Counted from the stretch's first letter, positions 1 to 8,925 are shown. The stretch is 62,211 nucleotides of DNA from Chryseobacterium sp. SN22 (GCF_008329705.1 NZ_VTSX01000027.1:1-62211); one strand, 5' to 3'. Notes: generated from the sequence alone by a model not told the origin. Made by a program: numbers and translations.

Positions 1-293
1 CAAGGACCTTTTCAGAAACCTAAGAAGGCTCTCCTTCGGGGAAATAAAGTGCGTTGACATATAATCTATTTAAGTGGTGGTGTGATTAAAAGTAAATTTT
101 CCAGTTCAAATATCTCACCAAAAAATCTAATTTTTATTAAATGTATTGAAAATTTGTAATAAAACAACAGTATCATGTAATATTTTACCTGAAAATTAAA
201 ATATTATGCTGATTTTGATATTTCTAATGTATTATTTAATAAGTCGTATTTGAAAATTGAATAATAACCAAAAGTTTTTTTAAAATTGTAAGC
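1..293. other. left-edge non-coding region
   Basis: No convincing protein is encoded here. The first 60 bases are less AT-rich than what follows and contain a small UUCG-loop hairpin near 31-42, so they could be the 3' end of a structured RNA or of a transcript starting outside the window. I cannot assign it to a family. From about 60 to 293 the sequence is AT-rich with no clear motif. Confidence 0.3.
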
Positions 294-321
294 TTAAAAA
301 AACCTCCTGAAAAAGGAGGTT
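294..321 (-). terminator. intrinsic terminator of the DUF1349 gene
   Basis: Read on the minus strand, an 8-bp stem (AACCTCCT/AGGAGGTT) with a 5-nt loop is followed by a run of seven U. It lies 36 bases beyond the stop codon of the minus-strand gene ending at 358. Confidence 0.85.
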
Positions 322-357
322 AAAAATTGACTGTATATATTGAAAGTTGCTTTTGAT

Positions 358-1005
358 CTATTTATGGTTCTGGAGCCACTGGAGCCGGCGTTCATCCGGC
401 AGGTGTTTTATCTTAAAATTCTCAAAAACCGCATTAAAACCATTGCCGTCCGGGCAGGCGGCCATCAGTCCAACCATAACCGGACTGTTATCCTGAAGGT
501 GGGCATTGCGCATCATGATGTAATTTTTATCGTCGAAAGAATAAAATACTTCTACGGCATCAAGCCTTCTTACTGCCTTGATCCATACTTCAGACGGAAT
601 TTTATCCAGGGCAATAACGCTCCAGTCGCTGGTTTTGTGAGTCACTACAGTACTGAGGTTGTATTTACCGTCTACGAACTCGATACCGGCCTTGATGTAA
701 TTTTCTTTATCAATTCTCAACATAAGGCCCATCTGGTCGAATCTCGCTTTATAGTTTCCCTTAATTTTAACCTTGGCTTCAAATTCGCCGCCGTACGTGG
801 TATACAGAAAAGGCGCATCGTCCACCGTAAAGCCGTAATGTGAAATTCTCCAGTAATCGCTCTGCGGAGTAACAAACATCGACAAGCTGTTGTCTTTAAT
901 TTCCCATTTTTCAGGCTCATTAAACCAGGTCATCTTTTCCAGGGTCTGGGAAAGGCTTTTATTGATCATAAACAAGGTGCAAAAACTTAAAAATATTTTC
1001 TTCAT
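358..1005 (-). CDS. secreted DUF1349 (concanavalin A-like) protein
   Basis: A 215-residue protein with an N-terminal signal peptide (MKKIFLSFCTLFMINKSLSQ). The body matches the DUF1349 beta-sandwich family: an early W-F-N-E-P stretch, a central segment on the Q-M-G-L-M-L-R pattern, and a closing G-L-M-A-A-C-P-D-G-x-G-F signature near residue 185. The family has a jelly-roll resembling glycan-binding domains, but most members have no proven function. I chose the ATG at 1003-1005 over the upstream TTG because it gives a clean signal peptide. It stands alone, divergent from the LuxR gene, and has its own terminator. A sugar-binding role is only a guess. Confidence 0.8.
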   Translation of the reverse strand: MKKIFLSFCTLFMINKSLSQTLEKMTWFNEPEKWEIKDNSLSMFVTPQSDYWRISHYGFTVDDAPFLYTTYGGEFEAKVKIKGNYKARFDQMGLMLRIDKENYIKAGIEFVDGKYNLSTVVTHKTSDWSVIALDKIPSEVWIKAVRRLDAVEVFYSFDDKNYIMMRNAHLQDNSPVMVGLMAACPDGNGFNAVFENFKIKHLPDERRLQWLQNHK

Positions 1006-1097
1006 TCTCTTCAACAATCTTTATCGTATAATTATTATTACTTTAGCAAAGGTAAAACGAATAAAAGTCTTCATCAATACTTATAAATAACCATTTT

Positions 1098-1853
1098 ATG
1101 GAAATCGTTGAAACACTGAATAAAGAACTCCTGGTCAGGAACAGTGAAAAAAACAGAGCCTGTAGCCTGGATCCCGAACTGTATAAAAATATGGCATTAT
1201 CTTATTGCAGAGTAGAAAATGCGATCGCCGTGCTGAGTGATATGCAGGCAGATAAAAGTTATGTTTACTTTTCCGGAACAGCGGCAGAACTGGGGATTGA
1301 TTCGGCTGAAAATCCCAAAGAGATCGATTCAATCTGGGAAGAAGATGTTCTTAAAAGGATCAATCCGGATGATAAGCTTAAAAAATATATTCATGAGCTG
1401 CGGTTTTTCAAAATGCTTGAAACCATTGATTTTAAAGAAAGGGCTAACTTCAGTGTATTGTCAAAACTAAGAATGAAGGACAGAAATGGCGGTTATTGTT
1501 TTGTCAGGCACCGGATGTTCTATTTTTATTCTCCCGATAACCTGAAGTTAAGATTTGCGCTCTGTCTTTATAATATGGCGGTAGACCAGTCCAAGAATCT
1601 TTCTTCAGAGTTTTTAATTATCAATACGGCAAAAGGGGAAGTGGTAGCTGAGGACCGGTTTACTTATAAAAATGTGCTCTCTGCCAGGGAAATGGAAATC
1701 CTGAAATACATTGGTGAGGGTCTTACCAGCAAGGAAATCGCACATATGCTTTCGATCAGCATCAATACCGTGAGCCGCCACCGTCAGAACATTCTTGAAA
1801 AGCTTAAAGTAAAAAATTCCGTAAAAGCTTTCAGTGATAGCTTTGGGAAGTGA
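1098..1853 (+). CDS. LuxR-family regulator with N-terminal PAS-like sensor
   Basis: A 251-residue regulator. Residues 194-245 form a LuxR-type helix-turn-helix: L-S-A-R-E-M-E-I-L, then G-L-T-S-K-E-I-A, then a recognition helix around S-I-N-T-V-S-R-H-R at 221-229. The first 180 residues have no receiver Asp pattern and look like the PAS-like N-terminus seen in many flavobacterial LuxR proteins, so direct sensing rather than phosphorylation is likely (inference). There is no signal peptide or membrane segment. It is monocistronic, followed by 235 bp without genes, and divergent from the DUF1349 gene. Its targets cannot be read from sequence. Confidence 0.85.
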   Translation: MEIVETLNKELLVRNSEKNRACSLDPELYKNMALSYCRVENAIAVLSDMQADKSYVYFSGTAAELGIDSAENPKEIDSIWEEDVLKRINPDDKLKKYIHELRFFKMLETIDFKERANFSVLSKLRMKDRNGGYCFVRHRMFYFYSPDNLKLRFALCLYNMAVDQSKNLSSEFLIINTAKGEVVAEDRFTYKNVLSAREMEILKYIGEGLTSKEIAHMLSISINTVSRHRQNILEKLKVKNSVKAFSDSFGK

Positions 1854-2046
1854 ATTATTGTCTCATTTTTATTAATTAATCGTTTAATTATTAATGTTTT
1901 ATATAGGTCCTGCCAGATTGGGTTTTTACTGTTAATTTTCCATTTGAATTATGAATGTGCATGGTATTTATGATTTTTTAATAAAAACATTCTACGTATA
2001 TTAAATTTTATTAGAAAAATCGGTTAATTATCTTTAAAAATAGTTT

Positions 2047-2054
2047 TATATTTG
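2047..2054 (+). promoter_or_regulatory. Bacteroidetes -7 promoter element (TATATTTG)
   Basis: Exact match to the TAnnTTTG consensus, 35 bases before the ATG of the alpha-oxoamine synthase. I see no clear -33 TTTG at the usual distance. Confidence 0.55.
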
Positions 2055-2088
2055 TTATTACTAACAGCTAACAAAATATATAATAAGG

Positions 2089-3345
2089 ATGAAAATCGAC
2101 TTTACTACAGCAACCTTTAAGGATTTTGAGAATATCCAGGGATTCGACATGATGCAACGGGCAGAAATCTATTATGATTTCCTGGACTATATGAAGACAA
2201 ACGGGCACCGCTACCGGCTGCAGAACAATACCGGCTGCAGCTCAATTATGAATATCGGAGAAAACAATGTGACAAAAGAGATCATCAGTTTTGTAACGAG
2301 CGACTATCTGGGCCTTACACAGCATCCCAAAGTAAAAGCAGCAGCCATAAAGGGTGTTGAAGAATTTGGTACCGGTTCTGCAGCCACTCCTCTTATTGGC
2401 GGGTACTATTCCTACCACAACGAACTTGAAACCAAAATAGCAGGCTTTTTCGGACGCAGTCAGGATGAAGCGGTAACCTTTACAACCGGATACACTGCCA
2501 ACAGTGCTACGTTACAGATCCTGCTGCAGAAAGAAGATATTGCCATTATTGATATGGCCGTCCATGCCAGCGTATACGAAGGGTGTATTCTTACCAACAG
2601 AAAGACGTTTCCGCACAATAACCTGGAAGCTCTGGAACATATTCTGAAAACCTCAGAACAGCAATTCCGTACAAAACTGGTCGTAATAGATGGTGTCTAT
2701 TCGCAGGATGGAGACACGGCACCTATTGAAGAAATTTATAAATTAGTAAAAAAATATAATGCATACCTGATGATTGATGATGTACATGGAGTAGGGATCC
2801 TGGGGGAAACAGGAAGAGGGACTATTGAAGAGGCTGGATTGCTTGATAAAGTTGATATCATTACCGGAACTTTCAGTAAGACTTTTGGAAATATCGGGGG
2901 ATATGTAATTGCGGATAAAAAACTAACGAATTTCATCCGGTTCCAGTCCAGGCAGCAGATCTTCTCTGCAACCACACCTCCGGGAACAGCCGCAGGCACT
3001 GTAAAAGCAATTGAGCTTATTGATGAAGAGCCTCAGCTCAGAACAAAATTGTGGGAAAACATCAATTATTTTAAAAAAGGCTTGGATGCTATGGGAATGG
3101 AAACCGGAACCACCCGTTCTGCGGTAATTCCCGTAAAAATCGGAGAACCGCGTATAACAATGGATGTGGGTAAGATGCTTCTGGACAGAGGGGTATATAC
3201 CAACCCTATTATGTATCCTGCTGTAGCCCGGAAGGATGCGAGAATCAGGATGAGTATGACAGCTACTCATGAACGAGAACATCTTGATAAAACGCTTAAT
3301 GCATTTGAAGATATCAATAAAAAGTTGCATATTGCAAAAAAATAA
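2089..3345 (+). CDS. PLP-dependent alpha-oxoamine synthase (BioF/SPT/CapB-like)
   Basis: A 418-residue fold-type I PLP enzyme of the 8-amino-7-oxononanoate synthase/serine palmitoyltransferase family, which condenses an amino acid with an acyl thioester and releases CO2. Visible features are D230 and H233 in the D-D-V-H-G-V-G motif and the Schiff-base lysine K264 in T-F-S-K-T-F-G. The first 60 residues are longer than in BioF. No biotin genes are adjacent, so BioF is not the only option; flavobacteria use related enzymes for sulfonolipid (cysteate acyltransferase) and sphingolipid synthesis. The ATG follows an AAGG-like site, and the TetR gene begins 8 bp downstream. Family assignment is firm, substrate unknown. 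Confidence 0.85.
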   Translation: MKIDFTTATFKDFENIQGFDMMQRAEIYYDFLDYMKTNGHRYRLQNNTGCSSIMNIGENNVTKEIISFVTSDYLGLTQHPKVKAAAIKGVEEFGTGSAATPLIGGYYSYHNELETKIAGFFGRSQDEAVTFTTGYTANSATLQILLQKEDIAIIDMAVHASVYEGCILTNRKTFPHNNLEALEHILKTSEQQFRTKLVVIDGVYSQDGDTAPIEEIYKLVKKYNAYLMIDDVHGVGILGETGRGTIEEAGLLDKVDIITGTFSKTFGNIGGYVIADKKLTNFIRFQSRQQIFSATTPPGTAAGTVKAIELIDEEPQLRTKLWENINYFKKGLDAMGMETGTTRSAVIPVKIGEPRITMDVGKMLLDRGVYTNPIMYPAVARKDARIRMSMTATHEREHLDKTLNAFEDINKKLHIAKK

Positions 3346-3353
3346 ATAATAAC

Positions 3354-3983
3354 ATGCCTAGAAAAGTGGTACAGGGCCCTATTAGGGATAAAGAAAAAAC
3401 TAAACAGAAACTGCTGGCTGCAGTTGGGAAAATTTTAAGAACAAAAGGATATTCAGGACTAAAAGTAAGTAAAATCGCTGCAGTAGCGGGATTTGACAAG
3501 AAACTGATTTACGAGTATTTTGGAAGTACCGAGAAACTGATTGACGAGTATATCCGTTCTCAGGATTACTGGAGCCGGATGAACCAGGATAATATCCAGG
3601 TTGATATTTCCGATGGCGGAAAAGAATTATCCAAGGTAGCCATCCTTAATCAGTTCGAACATATCAAGAAAAATAAAGAACTTCAGAAAATTATTCTTTG
3701 GGGGCTTTCCGAAAATAAACCGATTCTGAAAAAAGTGGCTGACGACAGGGAAGAAATGGGAGAAGTACTCTTTAAAAATGTTGTAGATCCTCATTTCGGC
3801 GATCAGTCGATGAGATACCGTGCCATTGCTGCCTTACTGGTTTCCGGAGCTTATTACCTCAATCTTTATACGGCTTATAATGCACAGATGTTCTGCGGAA
3901 TCGATCTGAAATCTGAAGACGGAAGGAGGGAAATCGAAAAAGCCATTGCCGAGATCATCGATTTCGCCTATGAATCGAAATAA
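3354..3983 (+). CDS. TetR/AcrR-family regulator
   Basis: A 209-residue protein with a TetR-type N-terminal helix-turn-helix at about residues 12-60: K-Q-K-L-L-A-A-V-G-K-I-L, then G-Y-S-G-L-K-V-S-K-I-A, then K-K-L-I-Y-E-Y-F. The C-terminal ligand and dimer domain is helical and not assignable to a ligand. It begins 8 bp after the alpha-oxoamine synthase and runs the same way, so the two are probably co-transcribed and the regulator may control that gene, possibly by sensing a lipid or acyl compound (inference). No operator palindrome stands out. Confidence 0.88.
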   Translation: MPRKVVQGPIRDKEKTKQKLLAAVGKILRTKGYSGLKVSKIAAVAGFDKKLIYEYFGSTEKLIDEYIRSQDYWSRMNQDNIQVDISDGGKELSKVAILNQFEHIKKNKELQKIILWGLSENKPILKKVADDREEMGEVLFKNVVDPHFGDQSMRYRAIAALLVSGAYYLNLYTAYNAQMFCGIDLKSEDGRREIEKAIAEIIDFAYESK

Positions 3984-4046
3984 TGATGAGAGAAAATTTC
4001 CCATTGACCGAATTAAGTTTTTGTATTAATTTGAAAGCATTTCGTT

Positions 4047-4076
4047 TTTGAATTAGAACTATATTTCTTATTTTTG
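4047..4076 (+). promoter_or_regulatory. dnaX promoter (-33 TTTG, -7 TATTTTTG)
   Basis: TTTG at 4047-4050 and TATTTTTG at 4069-4076 are 18 bases apart, a near-ideal Bacteroidetes promoter. The dnaX ATG is at 4081, only 5 bases after the -7 element, so the predicted mRNA would be leaderless or nearly so. Confidence 0.65.
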
Positions 4077-4080
4077 GCCA

Positions 4081-5789
4081 ATGGAAAATTTTATCGTATC
4101 TGCACGGAAATATCGCCCACAGGAGTTTGACACCGTGGTCGGGCAATCTCATATCACGGATACTTTAGAACATGCTATCGGAGAAAACCAGCTGGCTCAG
4201 GCTTTGCTGTTCTGTGGCCCCAGAGGAGTGGGAAAAACAACCTGTGCCCGGATTCTCGCCAGAAAGATCAACGAAAAGGACGGTTCGGTTTCTGAAGACG
4301 GCTTTGCCTACAACATTTATGAACTGGATGCCGCATCCAACAATTCCGTAGACGATATCAGGGAACTGATTGATCAGGTACGTTACGCGCCACAGACCGG
4401 TAAATACAAGGTCTATATTATCGATGAGGTCCATATGCTGTCTTCTGCAGCATTCAATGCTTTCCTTAAGACCCTTGAGGAGCCGCCGGCGCATGCTATT
4501 TTTATTCTGGCAACAACTGAAAAGCATAAAATTATTCCAACTATTTTATCAAGATGCCAGATCTACGATTTCAAAAGGATCGTGATTGAAGATATTCAGG
4601 GTCATCTTAGAACGATTGCTCAGAAAGAGACCATCCGGTATGAAGATGATGCTTTATATTTAATTGCCCAGAAAGCAGACGGTGCATTGAGGGATGCCCT
4701 TTCTATTTTTGACAGACTTTCTACCTTTTCGCAGAAGAATATTACCTTAGCGAAAGCAGCTGAAGTCCTGAATATTCTGGATTACGATCAGTACTTAAAA
4801 ATTGTAGATTTAGCTAAAGAAAATAAAATTCCCGAAGTTCTTTTTGCATTCAATGAAATCGTAAAGAAAGGGTTTGACCCGCATATTTTTATTGCAGGGT
4901 TAGGAAATCATTTCAGGGATCTGATGATGGCACAGAATGCTTCCACGATCGAACTTATTGAAGTCGGGGAACAGACCAAAGCCAAGTTTGTGGAGCAGGC
5001 ACAGAAATGGAGCCCGCAGCAGCTGATCGATGCCATTGAGATCTGCAACCACGCTGATATCAATTATAAAAATTCAAAGAACCCGAGGCTTACCGTAGAA
5101 ATTGCTTTGATGCAAATGGCTTCTTTAACGGCTGATTCAGGCGTTGCTAAAAAAAAAAGTTCTTAATACTGCCTCCGTTTCCTAAGGAAAAGGATGAAAT
5201 TAAAGCTGCTGAAAGCCGGGAAACCAAAGAAACCAAAACAGAAGCTCCACCGCCAAAGCCGGCGGATGTTACCCAGCCACGGGAAGCAGAGATCAGGAAA
5301 ACCACTACCAAGCCTCTTACCAGGCAGGTGATCTCTTCCGGCTTCAGCATCAGTGCTTTTTTAAATAAAGAAGACGTTGTTGCCGAAGAAGAAGAGGTGG
5401 CTGAAAAAACCGAAAGCCTTCCCCAGAACCATTTTACTGAAACCGACCTTCAGGCGGAATGGAACCTGTTGCTGAAACAGCTTCAAAAGAAAGACACCTT
5501 TGTTTTTAATGCCATTAAAACATTTAAGCTCCTGAAATCCGGGGAAAACCAGATTACGGTTTTATTCCCCTCAGATTCTGCAAAATCGGAATTCGATAAA
5601 GTGAGCCGTGAATTTTTCAATCATTTTAAAACAAAAGTCCATAATTTTTCTATAGGGGTGGTGTATAAAAGAGATATCGAAAACCTGAAGATCGAGGTAA
5701 TGACGAAAAGGAAAATCTTTGAAAAATTTGCTGAAAAGAACCCGCTGCTGAAAGATCTTGATGACCTGATGCGGTTTGATCTTACTTAA
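4081..5789 (+). CDS. dnaX: DNA polymerase III subunits tau/gamma (dnaX) with -1 slippage
   Basis: Clamp-loader ATPase. Reading frame 0 gives a 361-residue gamma-like protein ending at 5166. A -1 shift at the A10 run (5149-5158) continues to 5789 and gives a 569-residue tau-like protein. AAA+ motifs are all present: Walker A G-P-R-G-V-G-K-T (46-53), Walker B I-I-D-E-V-H (113-118), sensor L-A-T-T (143-146) and S-R-C (157-159). The four-cysteine zinc module usual between Walker A and the A-A-S-N-N motif is absent. The tau-specific part has a Pro/Lys/Glu-rich linker and then a folded tail around E-W-N-L-L-L-K-Q-L. Both halves are intact, so I read this as one gene. An uncounted A in the assembly is the alternative. 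Confidence 0.92.
5149..5159 (+). promoter_or_regulatory. A10-G slippery site in dnaX
   Basis: Ten A followed by G. In frame 0 the codons are AAA AAA AAA AGT TCT TAA, which stop 5 bases after the run. The A-AAA-AAA heptamer allows a -1 shift into AAG TTC TTA, which stays open for 210 codons. Only a weak 5-bp hairpin (5178-5190) lies downstream and there is no upstream Shine-Dalgarno-like stimulator. RNA polymerase slippage, as in Thermus dnaX, therefore seems at least as likely as ribosomal frameshifting. Confidence 0.75.
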
Positions 5790-6398
5790 CAGCCTGTCAG
5801 AAATGAGTCAGATTCAAAACTCTGAAATCCAAATAAATAAACCTAACGGTTTTTTAAACCAGTTAGGTTTACCACTCATGCTATTTCAGATGCAGAGGTT
5901 CGTTTCAAAATTATCTTTATTTATTTCTTCCGTATTTTTAATGCTGATCCTCAAACTGATTTTTCGCAGATTGCATGAAAAAATATTGGTTCAGAAATCA
6001 GTATTTAAATAAATTTTATATATTTGTCGGGTATTTGAGCGGAAAAATCATTTTTCAGACAGATACATTTTATAAACAAAAGCCCGGAACAGACGATCCA
6101 CAATGGAAAAATTATCCAATCCATACCAGTCTTTTTTCACATCCGCTGATCAATCTTTCGGCGGTGGTTTTAGCTTTTTGTTTACCTATTTTAGAAATTT
6201 CAGAAACTATTATCGATTTTATTATTGGTATTGCTAACTGAATTTCTTTCCAAAAAATAATGGGATATTGATTTCTTCAATTCCTTTTCCCTTTAATAAA
6301 TAATTTTTTAACGGCAGTTTTTTGAAAAGAATTATAAAATAATTTTATAATGCTTTCTGCTATGTACTCAATATAAAACAAAAAAATAAGTAAGAATA
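5790..6398. other. intergenic region after dnaX
   Basis: This 609-bp AT-rich stretch starts with a long hairpin at 5839-5870 (AAACCTAAC then GGTTT, loop TTT, AAACC, a bulged A, GTTAGGTTT). It has no U tract, so it may act as an RNA-end stabiliser. Two overlapping short ORFs follow. One (5776-6012) starts inside dnaX and looks spurious; the other (5975-6241) is listed separately. No promoter matching the consensus is obvious just before the DAHP synthase. Confidence 0.5.
5975..6241 (+). CDS. doubtful small hypothetical protein
   Basis: An 88-residue ORF starting with ATG. It has a hydrophobic C-terminal stretch around residues 59-86 (N-L-S-A-V-V-L-A-F-C-L-P-I-L) that could be one membrane segment. 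I recognise no family. Codon use is more AT-rich than in flanking genes and there is no clear ribosome site. It may be a genuine small gene, a decayed fragment or chance; I lean to decay or chance. Confidence 0.25.
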   Translation: MKKYWFRNQYLNKFYIFVGYLSGKIIFQTDTFYKQKPGTDDPQWKNYPIHTSLFSHPLINLSAVVLAFCLPILEISETIIDFIIGIAN

Positions 6399-7478
6399 AT
6401 GGATTTAAAAGAATTAAAAAGCAGCTGGACGGATGAGTTTTCACAACCCATCATGATCGCAGGACCATGCAGTGCGGAAAGTGAAGCCCAGATGCTGGAA
6501 ACCGCAAAAAGAATACGTGAAACCAACGCCAATGTTCCGATTTTCCGTGCGGGAATCTGGAAGCCGCGTACAAAACCCAACGGTTTTGAGGGGGTAGGCG
6601 TAATTGGTCTCAACTGGCTGAAAAAAGTAAAGGAAGAGTACGGTTTCAGAACGGCAACCGAAGTGGCCAATGCCCACCACGTTTTTGCCGCACTGGAAGC
6701 GGACGTGGATATTCTTTGGATCGGCGCCCGTTCTACCGTAAACCCTTTTACCGTACAGGAAATTGCTATGGCCTTAAGAGGAACCGATAAGCCTGTCCTG
6801 GTGAAAAACCCCGTAAATCCGGATCTTGCTTTATGGATCGGTGCGCTTGAACGCTTATTAGGTCAGGATATTAAAAATTTAGGGGTAATCCACAGAGGTT
6901 TTTCCACCTATCAGAAAACAAAATACCGGAATAATCCGAACTGGCAGATTGCCCTGGATTTCAAGAGCCAGTTTCCGAACATCCCGATGCTGATCGATCC
7001 TTCGCACATCTGCGGAAACAGGACGGGGCTTGCCGATATTACCCAGGAGGCCATGAATGTCGGTTACCAGGGGGCGATCATTGAAACCCACTGCAATCCG
7101 GATGAAGCATGGAGTGATGCTTCCCAGCAGATTACCCCTGAAGTCCTGGCCGGACTGATCGGGAACTTAAAGATGAGAAATTCCGGTTTTGAAGGTTTTG
7201 AAGGAGATATGGGCCGTCACAGAACCCTGATTTCGGATATCGACTTCCAGCTGATCGAACTGCTTTCCCAAAGAATGAAAATTTCGGAAAAAATCGGGAA
7301 GCTGAAAAAAGAAAATGATATTGCGATCTTTCAGCCGGACCGTTGGAAGGTCATTACGGAATATGCCAATCAAAAGGCTATAGAAACGGGGATGTCGCAG
7401 GAATTTATCGAGAAAGTGTTCAAGGCGATCCATGAAGAATCCATTGAGGTACAGAACAATATTATGATCAACAGATAA
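6399..7478 (+). CDS. bifunctional DAHP synthase / chorismate mutase type II
   Basis: A 359-residue fusion catalysing the first step of the shikimate pathway (erythrose-4-phosphate plus phosphoenolpyruvate) and chorismate to prephenate. Residues 1-265 are a type I-beta DAHP synthase: A-G-P-C-S-A-E (21-27), A-G-I-W-K-P-R-T (51-58), K-N-P-V-N-P and D-P-S-H-I-C-G. Residues 271-359 are an AroQ-type all-helical chorismate mutase with L-I-E-L-L-S-Q-R-M and the K-I-G-K-L-K helix. This domain order is typical of Bacteroidetes, where the mutase part can mediate feedback control. It is monocistronic. Confidence 0.93.
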   Translation: MDLKELKSSWTDEFSQPIMIAGPCSAESEAQMLETAKRIRETNANVPIFRAGIWKPRTKPNGFEGVGVIGLNWLKKVKEEYGFRTATEVANAHHVFAALEADVDILWIGARSTVNPFTVQEIAMALRGTDKPVLVKNPVNPDLALWIGALERLLGQDIKNLGVIHRGFSTYQKTKYRNNPNWQIALDFKSQFPNIPMLIDPSHICGNRTGLADITQEAMNVGYQGAIIETHCNPDEAWSDASQQITPEVLAGLIGNLKMRNSGFEGFEGDMGRHRTLISDIDFQLIELLSQRMKISEKIGKLKKENDIAIFQPDRWKVITEYANQKAIETGMSQEFIEKVFKAIHEESIEVQNNIMINR

Positions 7479-7508
7479 TTAAGTTTGGGGTTGGGGAATA
7501 TAATAGTG

Positions 7509-7545
7509 TGAGAGTTGGAAAGAAACTGATATTCTCCAACTCTCA
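7509..7545 (+). terminator. hairpin after DAHP synthase
   Basis: A perfect 11-bp inverted repeat (TGAGAGTTGGA and TCCAACTCTCA) with a 15-base loop lies 30 bases after the stop codon. There is no U run, so termination is uncertain. Confidence 0.45.
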
Positions 7546-7579
7546 GACACTCTTATTCCTAAACCTGAACCTAATTCCT

Positions 7580-7587
7580 TATATTTG
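7580..7587 (+). promoter_or_regulatory. -7 promoter element of rsgA (TATATTTG)
   Basis: Exact TAnnTTTG match 14 bases before the rsgA ATG, implying a very short leader. Confidence 0.55.
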
Positions 7588-7601
7588 CACCATCTTATTA
7601 T

Positions 7602-8528
7602 ATGAAAGGAAAAATCATTAAATCTACAGGGAGCTGGTATCAGGTTTTGGAAATGGAGACCGGAAAAATTTTCGAGGCAAGGATCCGCGGGAAATTTAAA
7701 CTTATCAAAACCCGGCTCACCAATCCGCTTGCTGTAGGCGATTTTGTAGAGTTTCAGCTGGAACAGGATGATATTGCCTGGATCACGAAAATTGAACCGC
7801 GCACAAATTACCTGATCCGAAAATCAGTCAACCTTTCCAAAGAAGCACACATCATTGCTTCGAATATTGATCTGGCGTGCTTTATTTTTACTTTAAAACA
7901 CCCCGAGACTTCACTTGGTTTTCTTGACCGGTTTCTTGCCTGCTGTGAAGCCTACAACATTTCTCCTCTGATTCTTTTCAATAAAATGGATGTTCTGGAT
8001 GAGGAAGAAATTGAGATTGTAAAAGATATGGAGTTCCTTTACAATGAAATCGGTTACGGTTCTCTGGAAATTTCATCCTATTCAGGATTGCATCTCGATC
8101 AGTTAAAAGAACTTCTCCGGAACCGAACGTCCGTATTTTTCGGGCATTCCGGATGTGGAAAATCTACTTTGGTGAATGCGTTGCAGCCCGGTCTGAATCT
8201 GAAGACTTCTGAAATTTCCGATACCCACCTGAAGGGAAAACATACCACCACTTTTGCCCAGATGCATTTCTGGGATTTCGGCGGCAATGTGATCGACACG
8301 CCCGGCGTGCGTGAATTTGCCATGATTGATATCGAAAAGGAAGAGGTACAGCATTATTTCCCGGAAATTTTCAAAAAGAGAGAAGACTGCAAATACCACA
8401 ACTGCCTCCACATCAATGAGCCGAAGTGTGCCGTTATTGAAGGCTTGGAAACGGGAGAAATACAGCATTCCCGGTATGCCACTTACATTAAACTGATGGA
8501 GGAGGCGGAAGAAGCTTCCCAGAAATAA
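7602..8528 (+). CDS. rsgA: ribosome small-subunit GTPase RsgA
   Basis: A 308-residue circularly permuted GTPase that acts late in 30S subunit maturation. The order is an N-terminal OB-fold (about 1-70), then G4 N-K-M-D (127-130), G1 G-H-S-G-C-G-K-S-T (181-189) and G3 D-T-P-G (232-235), then a C-terminal zinc knuckle with C263, C268, H270 and C276. All hallmarks are intact and the length is normal for the family. It is monocistronic. Confidence 0.95.
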   Translation: MKGKIIKSTGSWYQVLEMETGKIFEARIRGKFKLIKTRLTNPLAVGDFVEFQLEQDDIAWITKIEPRTNYLIRKSVNLSKEAHIIASNIDLACFIFTLKHPETSLGFLDRFLACCEAYNISPLILFNKMDVLDEEEIEIVKDMEFLYNEIGYGSLEISSYSGLHLDQLKELLRNRTSVFFGHSGCGKSTLVNALQPGLNLKTSEISDTHLKGKHTTTFAQMHFWDFGGNVIDTPGVREFAMIDIEKEEVQHYFPEIFKKREDCKYHNCLHINEPKCAVIEGLETGEIQHSRYATYIKLMEEAEEASQK

Positions 8529-8887
8529 TTCAATCTGCCGGTTTACTTTAAGAGCAGACATTTTTTAAAAGAACGAGCCTGCAAACTAGAAACCGCCTCT
8601 GCGGTTCTTGATTTGTATAACTGAGTTTTTTTGAATAAAGATTCTCTCGGATTCAATCAAGTGCTTTTTGCAACTGCATTTTCGTGCAAATTTTCTTCTG
8701 TATATTACATCTGTCGGTTTATCAGCAGAATCATAAGCTTTCAATTATCAGTTGGGCGGTTCCTGTCCAATCTCACAGTTTTGATGCTGATATTCAAAAA
8801 TCCATGCTGATATTATAATTTTGTTAAACGTTAGTTTAATTATTTAAAAATGTCTGGGTTAAGAGATGAATTTGGGGATTTTGACAA

Positions 8888-8913
8888 TAAAAAACCCAGC
8901 CGAAGCTGGGTAA
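8888..8913 (-). terminator. orphan minus-strand terminator
   Basis: On the minus strand CCCAGC and GCTGGG flank a UUCG tetraloop and are followed by six U, a textbook intrinsic terminator. No minus-strand gene lies upstream of it, so it may end a small RNA transcribed from about 8910-9060. I saw no clean minus-strand promoter. Confidence 0.6.
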
Positions 8914-8925
8914 AAACTAATAACC

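Noticed and set aside
1..66. Possible rRNA, tRNA or tmRNA end at the left edge
   Set aside because: No CCA end, no D- or T-arm consensus and no familiar rRNA segment; an unassigned structured RNA remains possible.
5149..5166. dnaX as a broken pseudogene
   Set aside because: Both parts are long and well conserved, and the break is a classic A-run slippery site known for this gene in other bacteria.
5776..6012. 78-codon ORF overlapping the dnaX end
   Set aside because: It starts inside dnaX in another frame and shows no family; the hydrophobic middle looks like chance in AT-rich DNA.
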